This document shows, piece after piece, positions 27,435 through 36,967 of a stretch of 64,000 nucleotides of DNA. This DNA comes from CAVUNY01 sp963843535. GTDB taxonomy: Bacteria; Chloroflexota; Anaerolineae; Anaerolineales; Anaerolineaceae. The translations under genes and the position numbers were made by a program. Position 1 is the stretch's first letter; the number at the start of each line of letters is the position of its first letter. The DNA is taken from NCBI GenBank assembly GCA_963843535.1, contig CAWJKU010000004.1, forward strand, positions 248,001 to 312,000, given 5' to 3'. The notes below the pieces were generated by a model, which did not search any database, was not told the DNA's origin, and was given only the letters and a program-made list of their open reading frames with translations.

Positions 27435-29468
27435 ATGGCTGAACGAAATTTATCCCATAAACGCTTGTCGAACATGAAACAGTTTTTATACGGCTCGATA
27501 TATTATCCCGAGCATTGGGATGCAGCCGTTCGCAGCCAGGACGCGGAGCGGATGAAGGCAGCCGGGTGGAACTGCGTGCGCATGGCCGAGTTTGCCTGGG
27601 ACCGGATGGAGCCGGAGGAAGGCCGCTATGATTTTACCCTGTTTGACGAAACCATCCAACGCCTGGGAGATGTGGGAATAAAAACGATCTTATGCACGCC
27701 TACCGCGACCCCACCGGTATGGCTGACGCGCGCCCACCCTGATATACTGCGCGTAGATGAACGAGGGCTGCGTATGGCCCATGGTTCACGCCAGCATGCT
27801 TGCACTACGGGCTCTCTTTTTCGCGCACATTCTCGCCAGATTACCGCCGCCATGGCCGAGCATTTCGCCGAAAACCCGCATGTGATCGGATGGCAGACGG
27901 ATAACGAATTTCACTGCCACTTCAGCGAGTGCCACTGTCCGTCCTGCCAGGCCGGCTTTCGCGAATTCCTGGTCGAAAAATACGCAGGAGACCTGGATGC
28001 GCTTAACCAGGCCTGGGGGACTGCCTTCTGGTCCCAGACTTATCACAACTTTGCAGAAATCGAAACTCCGCGTCCAAACCTGCCCACTTATCCCAACCCC
28101 CATCAGAAGCTTGATTATGCTCTCTTTTTATCCTGGGCGGTGACCCGTTTTCAGGGAGAGCAAATTGCGATCCTGCGCCAGGCCAACCCACAATGGTTCA
28201 TCACCCACAACGGTATCTTTCGCCATATTGATTACCGCGGACAATTTTCTCGCGACCTGGATGTGTTAGGTTACGATATCTATCCTTTCTTCACCCACGA
28301 TCCGACGGAGCGCGTGCTCAACCAGTGCTTCAGCCTGGATTACGTGCGCAGCCTGACGGGCAATTTCATCGTTCCCGAGCAGCAGTCCGGTCCAGGCGGT
28401 CAGGCGCCCTTTTTGCATGATAATCCCGAGCCGGGTGAGATGCGCCGCATGGTGTACACCTCCATCTCACGCGGGGCCGACAGCGTGCTTTTCTTCCGCT
28501 GGCGGACGGCGCGCTTCGGCGCGGAGGAATACTGGGGCGGCGTGCTCGATCACGACAACGTTCCCCGCCGGCGGCTGCAGGAAGCAGCTCAACTGGGGAC
28601 CGAGCTTGGGCGAGTAGGCACGGAGGTACTGGGAACAACCGTGAAGATCTCGGCTGGGATCGCGGCAGGTGATTTTGTGGTTACCGAGGCCCACGACACC
28701 CTGCCATTTGACCTGCCCGACCCGCGCCAGACGGCGCAGTCGGTGTGGCGGTCGCTCTTCCGGCGCGGTTACCCGGTGGGCTGCGTCCACCCGGCAGACG
28801 ATTTGAGCGATCTCAAGGTCTATTTCCTGCCGCATTGGGAAGTGTTTGATCCGGCCTGGCTGCCCAACCTGCAGGCCTTTGTGGAAAAAGGCGGGCTGCT
28901 GGTGATCGGCGCGCGCAGTGCCACCCGCAGCCTGGATAATGCCGTCACCGCGGAGACACTGCCGGGTGTGCTGCGCGGCTTGACCGGGATGACGGTGGAG
29001 GAATACGGCCACCAGAACCATCCCGAAACCCGCACGCTGGCGATAGATTTTGCCGGCAACCGTGTCCAGACTGAATACTGGTACGAAGTGCTCCAGCCAG
29101 AAGGCGATACCGGCGTGCTGGCGCGCTGGCAGGGACGATACCTGAGCGGGCAGCCGGCGGCAACTTTGCGCCATTTGGGGCGCGGGGTGGTGGTTTACGT
29201 GGGGACCTATCTCACCAGCCAGGTGATGGCCGGTTTGTGGCCGATGCTTCAGCCGTTGTGCGGCTTGCAGCCGCTCCTGCCTCACGTGCCCCTGGGATTG
29301 GAAGTTACCCTGCGCACAGACGGAAAGAAGAATTTATGGTTCCTGATCAATTCCACCGGGCAGGAAGTCTCCGTGCCGGTGCCGGCCGGAATGGACCTGG
29401 TCAGCCAGCGCGCGATCTCGGGCAGCCTGATCCTGCCGTCTAATGGGGTGGCGGTGATCAAGAATTAA
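27435..29468 (+). CDS. GH42 beta-galactosidase
   Basis: A 677-residue glycoside hydrolase of family 42. The acid/base Glu158 sits in WQTDNEF and the nucleophile Glu315 in FIVPEQQSG, both in the expected places. HCHFSECHCPSC holds the cysteines of the structural zinc site known from GH42 trimers. The N-terminal part has the YYPEHWD and RMAEFAWDRMEP blocks of the TIM barrel; beta-galactosidase trimer and C-terminal domains follow. No signal peptide is visible, so it works inside the cell on imported galactosides or arabinosides. GGAGG lies just before the ATG. Confidence 0.93.
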   Translation: MAERNLSHKRLSNMKQFLYGSIYYPEHWDAAVRSQDAERMKAAGWNCVRMAEFAWDRMEPEEGRYDFTLFDETIQRLGDVGIKTILCTPTATPPVWLTRAHPDILRVDERGLRMAHGSRQHACTTGSLFRAHSRQITAAMAEHFAENPHVIGWQTDNEFHCHFSECHCPSCQAGFREFLVEKYAGDLDALNQAWGTAFWSQTYHNFAEIETPRPNLPTYPNPHQKLDYALFLSWAVTRFQGEQIAILRQANPQWFITHNGIFRHIDYRGQFSRDLDVLGYDIYPFFTHDPTERVLNQCFSLDYVRSLTGNFIVPEQQSGPGGQAPFLHDNPEPGEMRRMVYTSISRGADSVLFFRWRTARFGAEEYWGGVLDHDNVPRRRLQEAAQLGTELGRVGTEVLGTTVKISAGIAAGDFVVTEAHDTLPFDLPDPRQTAQSVWRSLFRRGYPVGCVHPADDLSDLKVYFLPHWEVFDPAWLPNLQAFVEKGGLLVIGARSATRSLDNAVTAETLPGVLRGLTGMTVEEYGHQNHPETRTLAIDFAGNRVQTEYWYEVLQPEGDTGVLARWQGRYLSGQPAATLRHLGRGVVVYVGTYLTSQVMAGLWPMLQPLCGLQPLLPHVPLGLEVTLRTDGKKNLWFLINSTGQEVSVPVPAGMDLVSQRAISGSLILPSNGVAVIKN

Positions 29469-29507
29469 TTGGATTGCATCCGGCTTGCCAGGTTTGGTTA
29501 AATGGTT

Positions 29508-29545
29508 ATGGTCGCATTTTGCGCATATGCGCAAAATGCGACCAT
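29508..29545. repeat. Perfect palindrome D between convergent genes
   Basis: A 38-base perfect palindrome with no loop (ATGGTCGCATTTTGCGCAT and its mirror). It lies in the gap between the GH42 gene and the convergent GH2 gene and ends six bases before the GH2 stop. It could terminate both genes, although the T-tract lies before the core in both directions. Confidence 0.85.
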
Positions 29546-29550
29546 TATTA

Positions 29551-32001
29551 TTAAAACGAATCGTACAGCGAGATGACCCGCAAGCCCTGTTTGACCTGGT
29601 CTATCGACCAGCCGGACGGGATAGGCGCAGTGACCGTCACCGGCCAGCCCACGGGAACGTCGAAATAATTGTCGCTGAAGACCACATCCGCGCCTTCCAG
29701 GGATAATTCAACAAAACGGGCCAGCGAGCGGGCGCTGACGGTAAAAATCGCCTGGCTGTTTTCTGCCTGTATCTCAATTTTAAGAGCCGGATTTGCCAGC
29801 TCGAGGTGCTTGTTGGGCACGAAAGCCGCCAGCCGGGTATCGACAACTTTTCCGGCGCGTGATAAGGTGCAGACAAAGACCGTCTTCCGGCGCTGCTCTT
29901 CACTCAGATCAAAGGTGGCCGAAGTGATCTCTTTTGACCGGTATGCATCGACCTGAACCGGCGCTTCACCGGATTGGAGCACGGCCCCCTCCAGCGAGAG
30001 CAGCTGCCATTTCACCATGCCCGTCACCGGTTCGGCGATATCGCTGGTCACGTGCATGCCAACGGTTTGACCCTCGTCAAACAGAGAGAGCATCACCGGG
30101 CTGTAGAAGCGGCGCGCGGCGTAATGCAGGGCTTTCCAACGGCCGAAATAATCCAGGCTGGCCCAGGAGGCGACCGGCCAGCAGTCGTTTAACTGCCAGT
30201 AAAGGATGCCGCTGACGCGGTGCTTGTTGCGGCGCCAGTGTTCCACACCGTAGCGGATACCTTCCGCCTGGAGGACCATCGATAGGTATACCAGGGATGG
30301 GAAATCCCTGGGCATGCGGAAGGTGTCGGTCATCTGTCCGATCATCAGGCCGTTGCCGCTCCCGCTGCGCTGGTGGTGTTCCATGATGTAAGAGGTCATG
30401 TTCCAGTCTTCTGGGCGAGCATATGTCTTGATCGTGGGCAGGGGAGGCAGCGACTGGAAGCCGAATTCACTCATGAAGCGCGGATAGGAGGTGCGGTAAG
30501 CGGTGAACGGCTTGCGCCCGTGCCAGACGGCCCAATAATGGGCATCGCCACGCGTCTCGCCGTTCACATCCTTGAAGGGGGTGTTCGAGGACGGCGAGCT
30601 GGTCCAGTAGGGTGTGTCCGGGTCGAGCAGGGCTACCCATTCTGGCATAGTATGGTAGAAGAACTTTTCGTAAGCCTCTTTGTAAGGCGCGTTGGCAGCC
30701 GTATCCCAGGCCCAGCTTTCCCAACCCTGTTCCATTTCGTTATTACCGCACCACAATGCCAGGCTGGCATGGTGGCGGATGCGCTTGATATTTTCAAACA
30801 TCTCCATGCGCACATTTTCCAGAAAGGCGGGGTCGTTCAGCGGGTAGATCGAGCAGGCAAATACCCCATCCTGCCAGACCAGGATGCCCAATTCATCGCA
30901 CAGGTCGTAAAAAGTCTCGTCTTCATAAAACCCGCCGCCCCACACTCGCAGCATATTCTGGTGCGAGGCAGTGGCAGATTTTAACAACCCTTCCAGCCGG
31001 GCGCGGTCCAGGCGGGTGGGGAAAGAATCCGCCGGGATCCAGTCGGATCCCTTGGCGAAGACCGGCACGCCGTTGATCACAAAAGTAAAGGACTCACCCC
31101 ATTCGTCCGGCTGGCGGCGCAGCTCAACGCTGCGCAGCCCCAGGTGGAATTGGATGTGATCGAGGACTTTTTTGGCGTCTTTGACGGTTATTTCAACAGT
31201 GTACAACGGCTGGCTGCCGTATCCGTTAGGCCACCACAGCTGCGGTTTGGCAATGACCTCGGTCAAGGTCACGCTTTCGCTGGCGACCAGCTCGTTGACC
31301 TGCAGCACGCTGCCGTTTGGCGCGGTGATGGTCATTGCAGCGCTCAGCGATGCCTCTGCCCAGCGCTTGAGATTGATCTGGGCGGAAATAGTGACTTTGC
31401 CGCCGGTATGTTGCTGGCGCAGGTGCACCTCCTCAATAGCGGCGGTGGAGTATCCTTCCAGGCGCAGATCTTTCCAGATGCCGATCGGCGGCAGCATCGG
31501 GCCCCAATCCCAGCCAAACTGGCAGGGCGCCTTACGCACCTGGGGACCGCCCTCGATCGCCTGGGATACGCCTAACATTTTGCGCTGTGCCTGTAAGGAT
31601 TGGGCGAAACGTACCGTGGAAGGAAACTTGATCCAAACCTCATTTCCCTTGGGCTTCAGCAGCGGTTTCACATCCCACCGGTATTGGCGGAACATGTTTT
31701 CCGTTTTCCCCAGCAGGTCGCCGTTCAAATAAACTTCGGCGATCGTGTCTAAGCCATCGCAGACCAGGAAGACATTGGCTTCCTTGAGTACATCCGCGGG
31801 GGTCGTGAATGTACGGCGGTATTCCCAATCGGCCTCCGCCACCCACATCACGCGCTTTTCATTATCGCCGACGAATGGGTCGGGGATACGCCCGAGCGCC
31901 AGCAAATCGGTATGCACGCCCCCTGGCACGACCGCCGGCAGCCATTCTTCATTGCCCGCCTGGCGAAATTCCCAGGCGCCACCCAAAGATAATTTTTTCA
32001 T
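29551..32001 (-). CDS. GH2 beta-mannosidase
   Basis: An 816-residue family 2 glycosidase. The acid/base Glu422 is in LWCGNNEMEQGW and the nucleophile Glu512 in FMSEFGFQS, patterns of beta-mannosidases rather than beta-galactosidases. The N-terminal jelly-roll domain has VPGGVHTDLLALG and the LWPNG/WWPNGYG segment that ends the immunoglobulin-like domain. It lacks a signal peptide and would remove beta-mannose from imported manno-oligosaccharides or N-glycan cores, in line with GH42 and the mannose isomerase later in the region. Confidence 0.93.
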   Translation of the reverse strand: MKKLSLGGAWEFRQAGNEEWLPAVVPGGVHTDLLALGRIPDPFVGDNEKRVMWVAEADWEYRRTFTTPADVLKEANVFLVCDGLDTIAEVYLNGDLLGKTENMFRQYRWDVKPLLKPKGNEVWIKFPSTVRFAQSLQAQRKMLGVSQAIEGGPQVRKAPCQFGWDWGPMLPPIGIWKDLRLEGYSTAAIEEVHLRQQHTGGKVTISAQINLKRWAEASLSAAMTITAPNGSVLQVNELVASESVTLTEVIAKPQLWWPNGYGSQPLYTVEITVKDAKKVLDHIQFHLGLRSVELRRQPDEWGESFTFVINGVPVFAKGSDWIPADSFPTRLDRARLEGLLKSATASHQNMLRVWGGGFYEDETFYDLCDELGILVWQDGVFACSIYPLNDPAFLENVRMEMFENIKRIRHHASLALWCGNNEMEQGWESWAWDTAANAPYKEAYEKFFYHTMPEWVALLDPDTPYWTSSPSSNTPFKDVNGETRGDAHYWAVWHGRKPFTAYRTSYPRFMSEFGFQSLPPLPTIKTYARPEDWNMTSYIMEHHQRSGSGNGLMIGQMTDTFRMPRDFPSLVYLSMVLQAEGIRYGVEHWRRNKHRVSGILYWQLNDCWPVASWASLDYFGRWKALHYAARRFYSPVMLSLFDEGQTVGMHVTSDIAEPVTGMVKWQLLSLEGAVLQSGEAPVQVDAYRSKEITSATFDLSEEQRRKTVFVCTLSRAGKVVDTRLAAFVPNKHLELANPALKIEIQAENSQAIFTVSARSLARFVELSLEGADVVFSDNYFDVPVGWPVTVTAPIPSGWSIDQVKQGLRVISLYDSF

Positions 32002-32060
32002 TTACAAACACCTGTTTTGGAAAAGTATATTCCGGAATTCGGGGAAGAAATAAGAAACTG

Positions 32061-32097
32061 GGGGAGATTTTACGGCGAAACGCCGCAAAATCTGCCC
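32061..32097. repeat. Imperfect hairpin E upstream of the GH2 gene
   Basis: GGGGAGATTTTACGGCG with an AAA loop and a mirror CGCCGCAAAATCTGCCC; two or three pairs do not match. It shares the clamp/T-tract/core/A-tract layout and lies in the 32002-32271 gap. Confidence 0.7.
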
Positions 32098-32191
32098 AGC
32101 CATGCCGTTGAATACCGTTAGGTGAAACGATTATAATATTTTAATGCGTGGGACGTCAATGGAAAGCTCTACCAAAGGTGCGTAGTCTTAC

Positions 32192-32235
32192 TTTCTGGTA
32201 TTTTTGGCGACAAAAGTCGCCAAAAATACCAGAAA
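32192..32235. repeat. Perfect hairpin F between the binding-protein gene and the GH2 gene
   Basis: A 20-base perfect stem (TTTCTGGTATTTTTGGCGAC) around AAAA. It sits 36 bases past the stop of the upstream-transcribed solute-binding protein gene and could end its transcript, but it has the reversed tract order of the hairpin family. Confidence 0.8.
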
Positions 32236-32271
32236 AATGCTCCTTTTCACACTTATCGATCCCTTTCTGCC

Positions 32272-33612
32272 TTATTTATATCCGTTATGAATCTTGACCA
32301 GGGCATTATCCAGGGCCTTTTTGGCGGCGGCCAACGAATCTGCCGCCGTTCTTTGATTATTCATGATCGGATCGACTGCTGATCTGATGATCTGGAAGAG
32401 CTGGTCGTATTTCACCAGCAGGTGGTGGGGACTCTCGCGACCGTACTTGAGCGCGCCGAGATGCACCTCCTTGACTTTGTCAGGGGTCATGCCCGGGAAC
32501 TGGCGGTACCATTTCTCCGCCAGGCTCTTTCGGACCGGGGGAGCGCCGGTAAAATTCATCCAACTTTCCTGTTGGGCCGAAGCGGTCAAATATTTCAGGA
32601 AAATCCAGGCTTCATCGGGGTGGGCTGTTTTCGCTGACATCATCCAGGGATCGGTGAAGATCACATCGCGGCGGCCATCTGAGCCGTAAGGCAGCGCGGC
32701 GACGCCCCAATTGAAGTCTTTGATGTCTGCGTAGTTCCACCATCCCCACCCGCCGGTCAGGTTCATGGCAATTTTTTGGTTTTTGAAGATGTCACCGTTT
32801 GTGCTCATTGCGTCAGCAGCCGCGAGGGTGGGTATCGCTTTCTGCTTCCAGAGGATATCCTGTCTGGCCTGGAAGGCCGCGATCACTTGCGGGTCATCCA
32901 GGAAAGATTGATCTGCAAAACCGGTCTGGTAGGCGCTGTCCGGAAAGATATCCTGACCCCACAACCATGCGTAGGCATCGTCCGGCCAGAGGTTGAGGTT
33001 GCAGCCGTACACATCGGACGCGGGATCACCGGTGACGCTGGTCAGGGCGCCGCAAATCTGCAAGAACCTGTCCCAGGTCCAGCTCTGATCATCCCAATTG
33101 GTGGTCGGGTAGGCGATGCCGGCTTTATCGAATAGGTTTTTATTGTAGAAGATGAATGAACCGGTAGAAATTATGGGCAGACCCATGATTTTGCCGTCAA
33201 CCTTGTATATATCGAGGATTTCAGGTTGGAAGTCGCTCAGGTCAAAACGATCCTTTTCGATAAAGGGGGTCAGATCTGCGACAAGCCCGCGTTTCACGTA
33301 ATCCTGGAAACCGCTGGGTCCCCAATGTGACCAGATATCGGGCGGGGTCCCGGCGGCGATCATGGTCTGCATCCTGGTGTCGAAATCATTGGGAGGGACA
33401 ATCACCAGGTTGATTCTGATATTTGGGTTCTTCTTCTCGAAATCGGGAATGATGGTTCTGATTTCCCAATCTTGCTCATCTTCGCTTAAACGTACGTACC
33501 AGGTGACTTCAGTCTGGGCGGTTAAACTGGAAACTGGGGACTGGGTCGCCGCGGACGCGCAGGCGGAGAGCAGCATGGCGAGCAATAAGCCTATATATAC
33601 AATTCTTTTCAC
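32272..33612 (-). CDS. Extracellular sugar-binding lipoprotein (ABC type, family 1)
   Basis: A 446-residue solute-binding protein. The lipoprotein signal is short: MKRIVYIGLLLAMLLSACAS with lipobox LLSAC. The mature part has the VTWYVRLSEDEQDW start and the central GLPIISTGSFIFYNKNLFDKAGI, which mark group 1 carbohydrate-binding proteins. No permease or ATPase gene is beside it, so its transporter must be encoded elsewhere. It starts with GTG at 33612 behind AGAGGAAAT. Divergent from the GH116 gene. Confidence 0.88.
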   Translation of the reverse strand: MKRIVYIGLLLAMLLSACASAATQSPVSSLTAQTEVTWYVRLSEDEQDWEIRTIIPDFEKKNPNIRINLVIVPPNDFDTRMQTMIAAGTPPDIWSHWGPSGFQDYVKRGLVADLTPFIEKDRFDLSDFQPEILDIYKVDGKIMGLPIISTGSFIFYNKNLFDKAGIAYPTTNWDDQSWTWDRFLQICGALTSVTGDPASDVYGCNLNLWPDDAYAWLWGQDIFPDSAYQTGFADQSFLDDPQVIAAFQARQDILWKQKAIPTLAAADAMSTNGDIFKNQKIAMNLTGGWGWWNYADIKDFNWGVAALPYGSDGRRDVIFTDPWMMSAKTAHPDEAWIFLKYLTASAQQESWMNFTGAPPVRKSLAEKWYRQFPGMTPDKVKEVHLGALKYGRESPHHLLVKYDQLFQIIRSAVDPIMNNQRTAADSLAAAKKALDNALVKIHNGYK

Positions 33613-33728
33613 ATTTCCTCTTATTTATGTCTGACAAATTCCACATTGAATTTACCCAATGTTCACCAAACAAGTATAAAATACGATTGTAACATTACTA
33701 TCCTGGTTTAGAAAACGACAATATTCCC

Positions 33729-33756
33729 AGGTGGAAACGCGCACATATTTCCACCT
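33729..33756. promoter_or_regulatory. Inverted repeat in the divergent SBP/GH116 region, candidate operator
   Basis: AGGTGGAAA and TTTCCACCT form a perfect 9-base dyad with a 10-base spacer. It lies 32 bases before a TATAAT at 33788-33793 that could serve the GH116 gene, and between two divergent genes of sugar use, so a repressor site is plausible. The rest of the 33613-33812 gap is A+T-rich. Confidence 0.5.
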
Positions 33757-33812
33757 CGCTGCACCATGCGCCCGTTCTGGGGGAATGTATAATTTAGGCG
33801 GAGGGATTATAA

Positions 33813-36260
33813 ATGACTGAACCCTTTGCTATTCCTGGCGCTGCCTGGCAGCGCCGCCTGGATCAACGTCTGCCAGCCCCCGGTAAACCAGCGCAGATGA
33901 AAAATATTCGCAGTCTGGTGTCCATGCTGCCCATGATTGTGCGTATGATGCGCCAGATGCAGAAATCCGCCCAGGCAGGATTTGACCCGATCAATTTTAC
34001 GAATCCCCAGATTCCAGGGCCGGAAATGGGCGTGCCCCTCGGCGGAATCGGTTCCGGCAGCATCACCCGCGGCTGGCGAGGCGGCTTTCGCCGCTGGCAG
34101 ATGCGGCCTGGGTTTGTCCAGCTGGGTGAGGTTGGCGCGGACCAGTTTTCCCTCTACGTGCAGCCTGAAGGAAAGCCGGCAGCGCTGCAGGTTCTGTCGG
34201 CGGAACATCCGCAGAAAGGTGCGCTCGCCGGATGGGATTGGACGATGGACCCGGCCTGCGCCACGTATTATGGGCTTTTCCCGCGGGCTTGGACGCGCTA
34301 TGAACAGCCTTTGCCAGGCGTCAACCTGACCTGCCGCCAGCTCTCCCCTGTGATCGCTCACAATTACCACGAAAGCTGTTTGCCGGTGAGCGAATTTCGC
34401 TGGAAGATCGAGAATACAGGCTCTGTACCCGCCCGGGTGGGCCTGATGTTTACATTCCAAAACGGCAGTGGATCGGCCAACGACCGGGCGGGAGGCCATT
34501 CCAACCATGCCTTCCATCTCGAAAACGGCCTGGGGGCGGGGGTAGAGCTGCGCCATATTCACCGCCAGGCCAAGGCTTACCCTCTGGGACAGGTTCCTGA
34601 AATCCGCCATACTTACAAAGACCCATTATATTTTGGGATCGCGGCCCGGGCCGGCAGCGGAGTAGAGGCGACGTACCGCAGCCGTTTCACAGCCGATGGA
34701 GACGGCCTGAGCGTGTGGAACGATTTTGCCCGCGATGGCCGCCTGGATAATTTTAACGATGACCGTCTCAGCCAGCCGGGCGAGGTGATCGGCGCGGCGG
34801 TGGCGGTGACGGTGGATGTGCCGCCGGGTGAGAGCCGCGAGGTGGCTTTTTCACTGGTCTGGGCCATGCCCGTGGTGCGCAGCGGTTTTGGTACACCCTA
34901 TTACCGGCGGTACACCTTGTTCTATGGTAAGCAGCCCCAGGCAGCTCGCCGCCTGGTGCAGGATGCGCTGGAAAAAGCCGGTGAATGGGAAACTGCCATC
35001 GACACCTGGCAGAGTGCGGTTTTAGCCGACAGCGGCCTGCCGGAATGGTACAAAACGGCTTTATTCAATGAGCTGTACTACCTGGTGGATGGGGGAACGA
35101 TCTGGGGCTACCCAGCTGAGGCAGCAGCCACAGAGGAGGATATGGGGCGCTTCGCCTACCTGGAGAGCCACGAATACCGCTTCTACAACACGTACGACGT
35201 CCATTTTTACGCTTCTTTCGCGCTGATCATGAACTGGCCGAAGATTGAGCTGGCCTTGCAGCGAGATATAGGCCAGGCGACGCTGGATGAGTACCCTGAC
35301 CGGGTGCAGGAGCTGTGGCATGGGAAATGGGTGCCGCGCAAGCTGCGCGGGGCCGTACCCCATGATATTGGCGAACCCGGCGAGGATCCCTGGTATAAAG
35401 TAAATGGGTATAAAGTTCACGATGTGAATATTTGGAAGGATTTGAACCCAAAACTGGTACTCCAGGTCTACCGGGACTTTGTTGCCACCCAGGACGAAAA
35501 ATTTTTGGCCGACCTCTGGCCAGCGGTGGAAGAAGCCCTGGAATGGGAGCTGAAATTCGACCGGGACGGAGATGGGCTGGTTGAAAATGATGGTTTCCCA
35601 GACCAGACCTATGATGTGTGGTCGGTGCAGGGTCCCAGCGCTTATACCGGTGGGTTGTGGCTGGCGGCGCTGGGCGCGGCTGCCGCCATGGCTGAGAAGC
35701 TGGCGAAATCCCAGTCCGCGCAACGCTACCGCGACCTGCTGGAAAAAGCACGCGGGGTATACGAACAAAAGCTGTGGAATGGGCGCTACTATTTATATGA
35801 CAGCAGCCGCAGTCCGGTGCATGATTCGATCATGGCCGACCAGCTTGCCGGGCACTGGTACGCGCGGTCTTGCGGGCTTGCGGACATCCTCGACCCGGCC
35901 AGGGCACATTCGGCGCTGCTGACCATATTCGAAAATAATGTCCAAAGATTTCGCAATGGGCAGATGGGGGCGGTCAACGGCATGCGCCCGGACGGGCAGG
36001 TTGACCACAGCACCATGCAGTCTCAAGAGGTGTGGGGCGGCACCACCTATGCTGTCGCAGCGGCCATGCTGCTGGAGGGGATGCGCACCGAGGCATTTCA
36101 GACGGCGTACGGTATCTATAAGGTGACGTACGAAGACAAAGGCTACTGGTACCAGACGCCTGAAGCCTGGGAAGAAAATGGGGATTACCGTTCCAATACC
36201 TATATGCGCCCGCTGTGCATCTGGGCCATGCAGTGGGCGCTGGACCGGGAATCGAAATGA
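33813..36260 (+). CDS. GH116 beta-glycosidase
   Basis: An 815-residue family 116 glycosidase (GBA2/DUF608 type). The N-terminal domain carries GVPLGGIGSGSITRGW. In the (alpha/alpha)6 domain the nucleophile is Glu at about 419 in FNELYYLVDGG and the acid/base Asp at about 597 in GFPDQTYDVW, both as in GBA2. The bacterial enzymes act on beta-glucosides, beta-xylosides or glucosylceramide-like glycolipids. There is no signal peptide, so it is cytoplasmic. Behind GGAGGG and a TATAAT box. Confidence 0.92.
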   Translation: MTEPFAIPGAAWQRRLDQRLPAPGKPAQMKNIRSLVSMLPMIVRMMRQMQKSAQAGFDPINFTNPQIPGPEMGVPLGGIGSGSITRGWRGGFRRWQMRPGFVQLGEVGADQFSLYVQPEGKPAALQVLSAEHPQKGALAGWDWTMDPACATYYGLFPRAWTRYEQPLPGVNLTCRQLSPVIAHNYHESCLPVSEFRWKIENTGSVPARVGLMFTFQNGSGSANDRAGGHSNHAFHLENGLGAGVELRHIHRQAKAYPLGQVPEIRHTYKDPLYFGIAARAGSGVEATYRSRFTADGDGLSVWNDFARDGRLDNFNDDRLSQPGEVIGAAVAVTVDVPPGESREVAFSLVWAMPVVRSGFGTPYYRRYTLFYGKQPQAARRLVQDALEKAGEWETAIDTWQSAVLADSGLPEWYKTALFNELYYLVDGGTIWGYPAEAAATEEDMGRFAYLESHEYRFYNTYDVHFYASFALIMNWPKIELALQRDIGQATLDEYPDRVQELWHGKWVPRKLRGAVPHDIGEPGEDPWYKVNGYKVHDVNIWKDLNPKLVLQVYRDFVATQDEKFLADLWPAVEEALEWELKFDRDGDGLVENDGFPDQTYDVWSVQGPSAYTGGLWLAALGAAAAMAEKLAKSQSAQRYRDLLEKARGVYEQKLWNGRYYLYDSSRSPVHDSIMADQLAGHWYARSCGLADILDPARAHSALLTIFENNVQRFRNGQMGAVNGMRPDGQVDHSTMQSQEVWGGTTYAVAAAMLLEGMRTEAFQTAYGIYKVTYEDKGYWYQTPEAWEENGDYRSNTYMRPLCIWAMQWALDRESK

Positions 36261-36271
36261 AGGAGTCCAGG

Positions 36272-36766
36272 ATGGATCTATTTCAGGATTATGTAAACGA
36301 ATATAAAAAGCAACTAAAAAAGAGAGTGATTCAAAAGGCATATAAAGGATTGATGGATTACATTCTGGGTTTGCGAATGCATTTTAAAAATAAATATCCT
36401 GAATATTCACTTTCCGGCGGTATTTATTATGGATATATGGATATGACCTATTTTCCCATTTTCACGGAATCATTAAAAAAGCGGGATCTGAAAATCGCGA
36501 TCGTATTTATCCATGAGACATGTAAATTTGAAGCCTGGTTAGCAGGAGTTAATAAACAAGTTCAAACAAAATACTGGAAATTGTTTAAAGAGAGCAATTG
36601 GAATCAATATCCCCTTGTTCCAACCACGCAGGGCGCGGATGCTATTGTGGAGCACGTTCTGGTGGACGATCCGGATTTTAGCGATTTAGATGCATTGACA
36701 AAACTGATAGAGGGCGAAACCTTGAAATTCATTAAGGATGTTGAGTATTTCTTATCCAGCCAGTAA
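36272..36766 (+). CDS. DUF7000-like protein, A+T-rich
   Basis: A 164-residue acidic-basic protein that resembles the DUF7000 family of Bacillota and Bacteroidota: YGYMDMTYFP, KIAIVFIHETCKFEAWLAG, and ending with DFSDLDALTKLIEGE. The function of this family is not known. The gene is clearly richer in A+T than its neighbours (many AAA and ATA codons), which suggests recent transfer. ATG at 36272 is chosen because AAGGAG lies seven bases before it, just after the GH116 stop. It has no link to sugar use. Confidence 0.75.
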   Translation: MDLFQDYVNEYKKQLKKRVIQKAYKGLMDYILGLRMHFKNKYPEYSLSGGIYYGYMDMTYFPIFTESLKKRDLKIAIVFIHETCKFEAWLAGVNKQVQTKYWKLFKESNWNQYPLVPTTQGADAIVEHVLVDDPDFSDLDALTKLIEGETLKFIKDVEYFLSSQ

Positions 36767-36967
36767 AACCGACTCTGACACCAGGCTCCAACCAGCTTGC
36801 ATATCATCCGAATGGTGCGTGTTGCCAGTAGGCGCAGAAAAAGACCAGGGAAAGTAGTAAAATCTAATCCGAGTTATTCGCCGGCTGCCGGTAGGAAAAT
36901 CTCCGGCCGTTTTACGGACGTTCTGTTATTGTTGGGTAGGAGATAAAAATTGGCAAGGAGCGCTGAA

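Noticed and set aside
33807..34610. Long open frame antisense to the GH116 gene
   Set aside because: It mirrors the GC-rich GH116 coding strand and shows no family motif; GH116 is clearly the coding strand.
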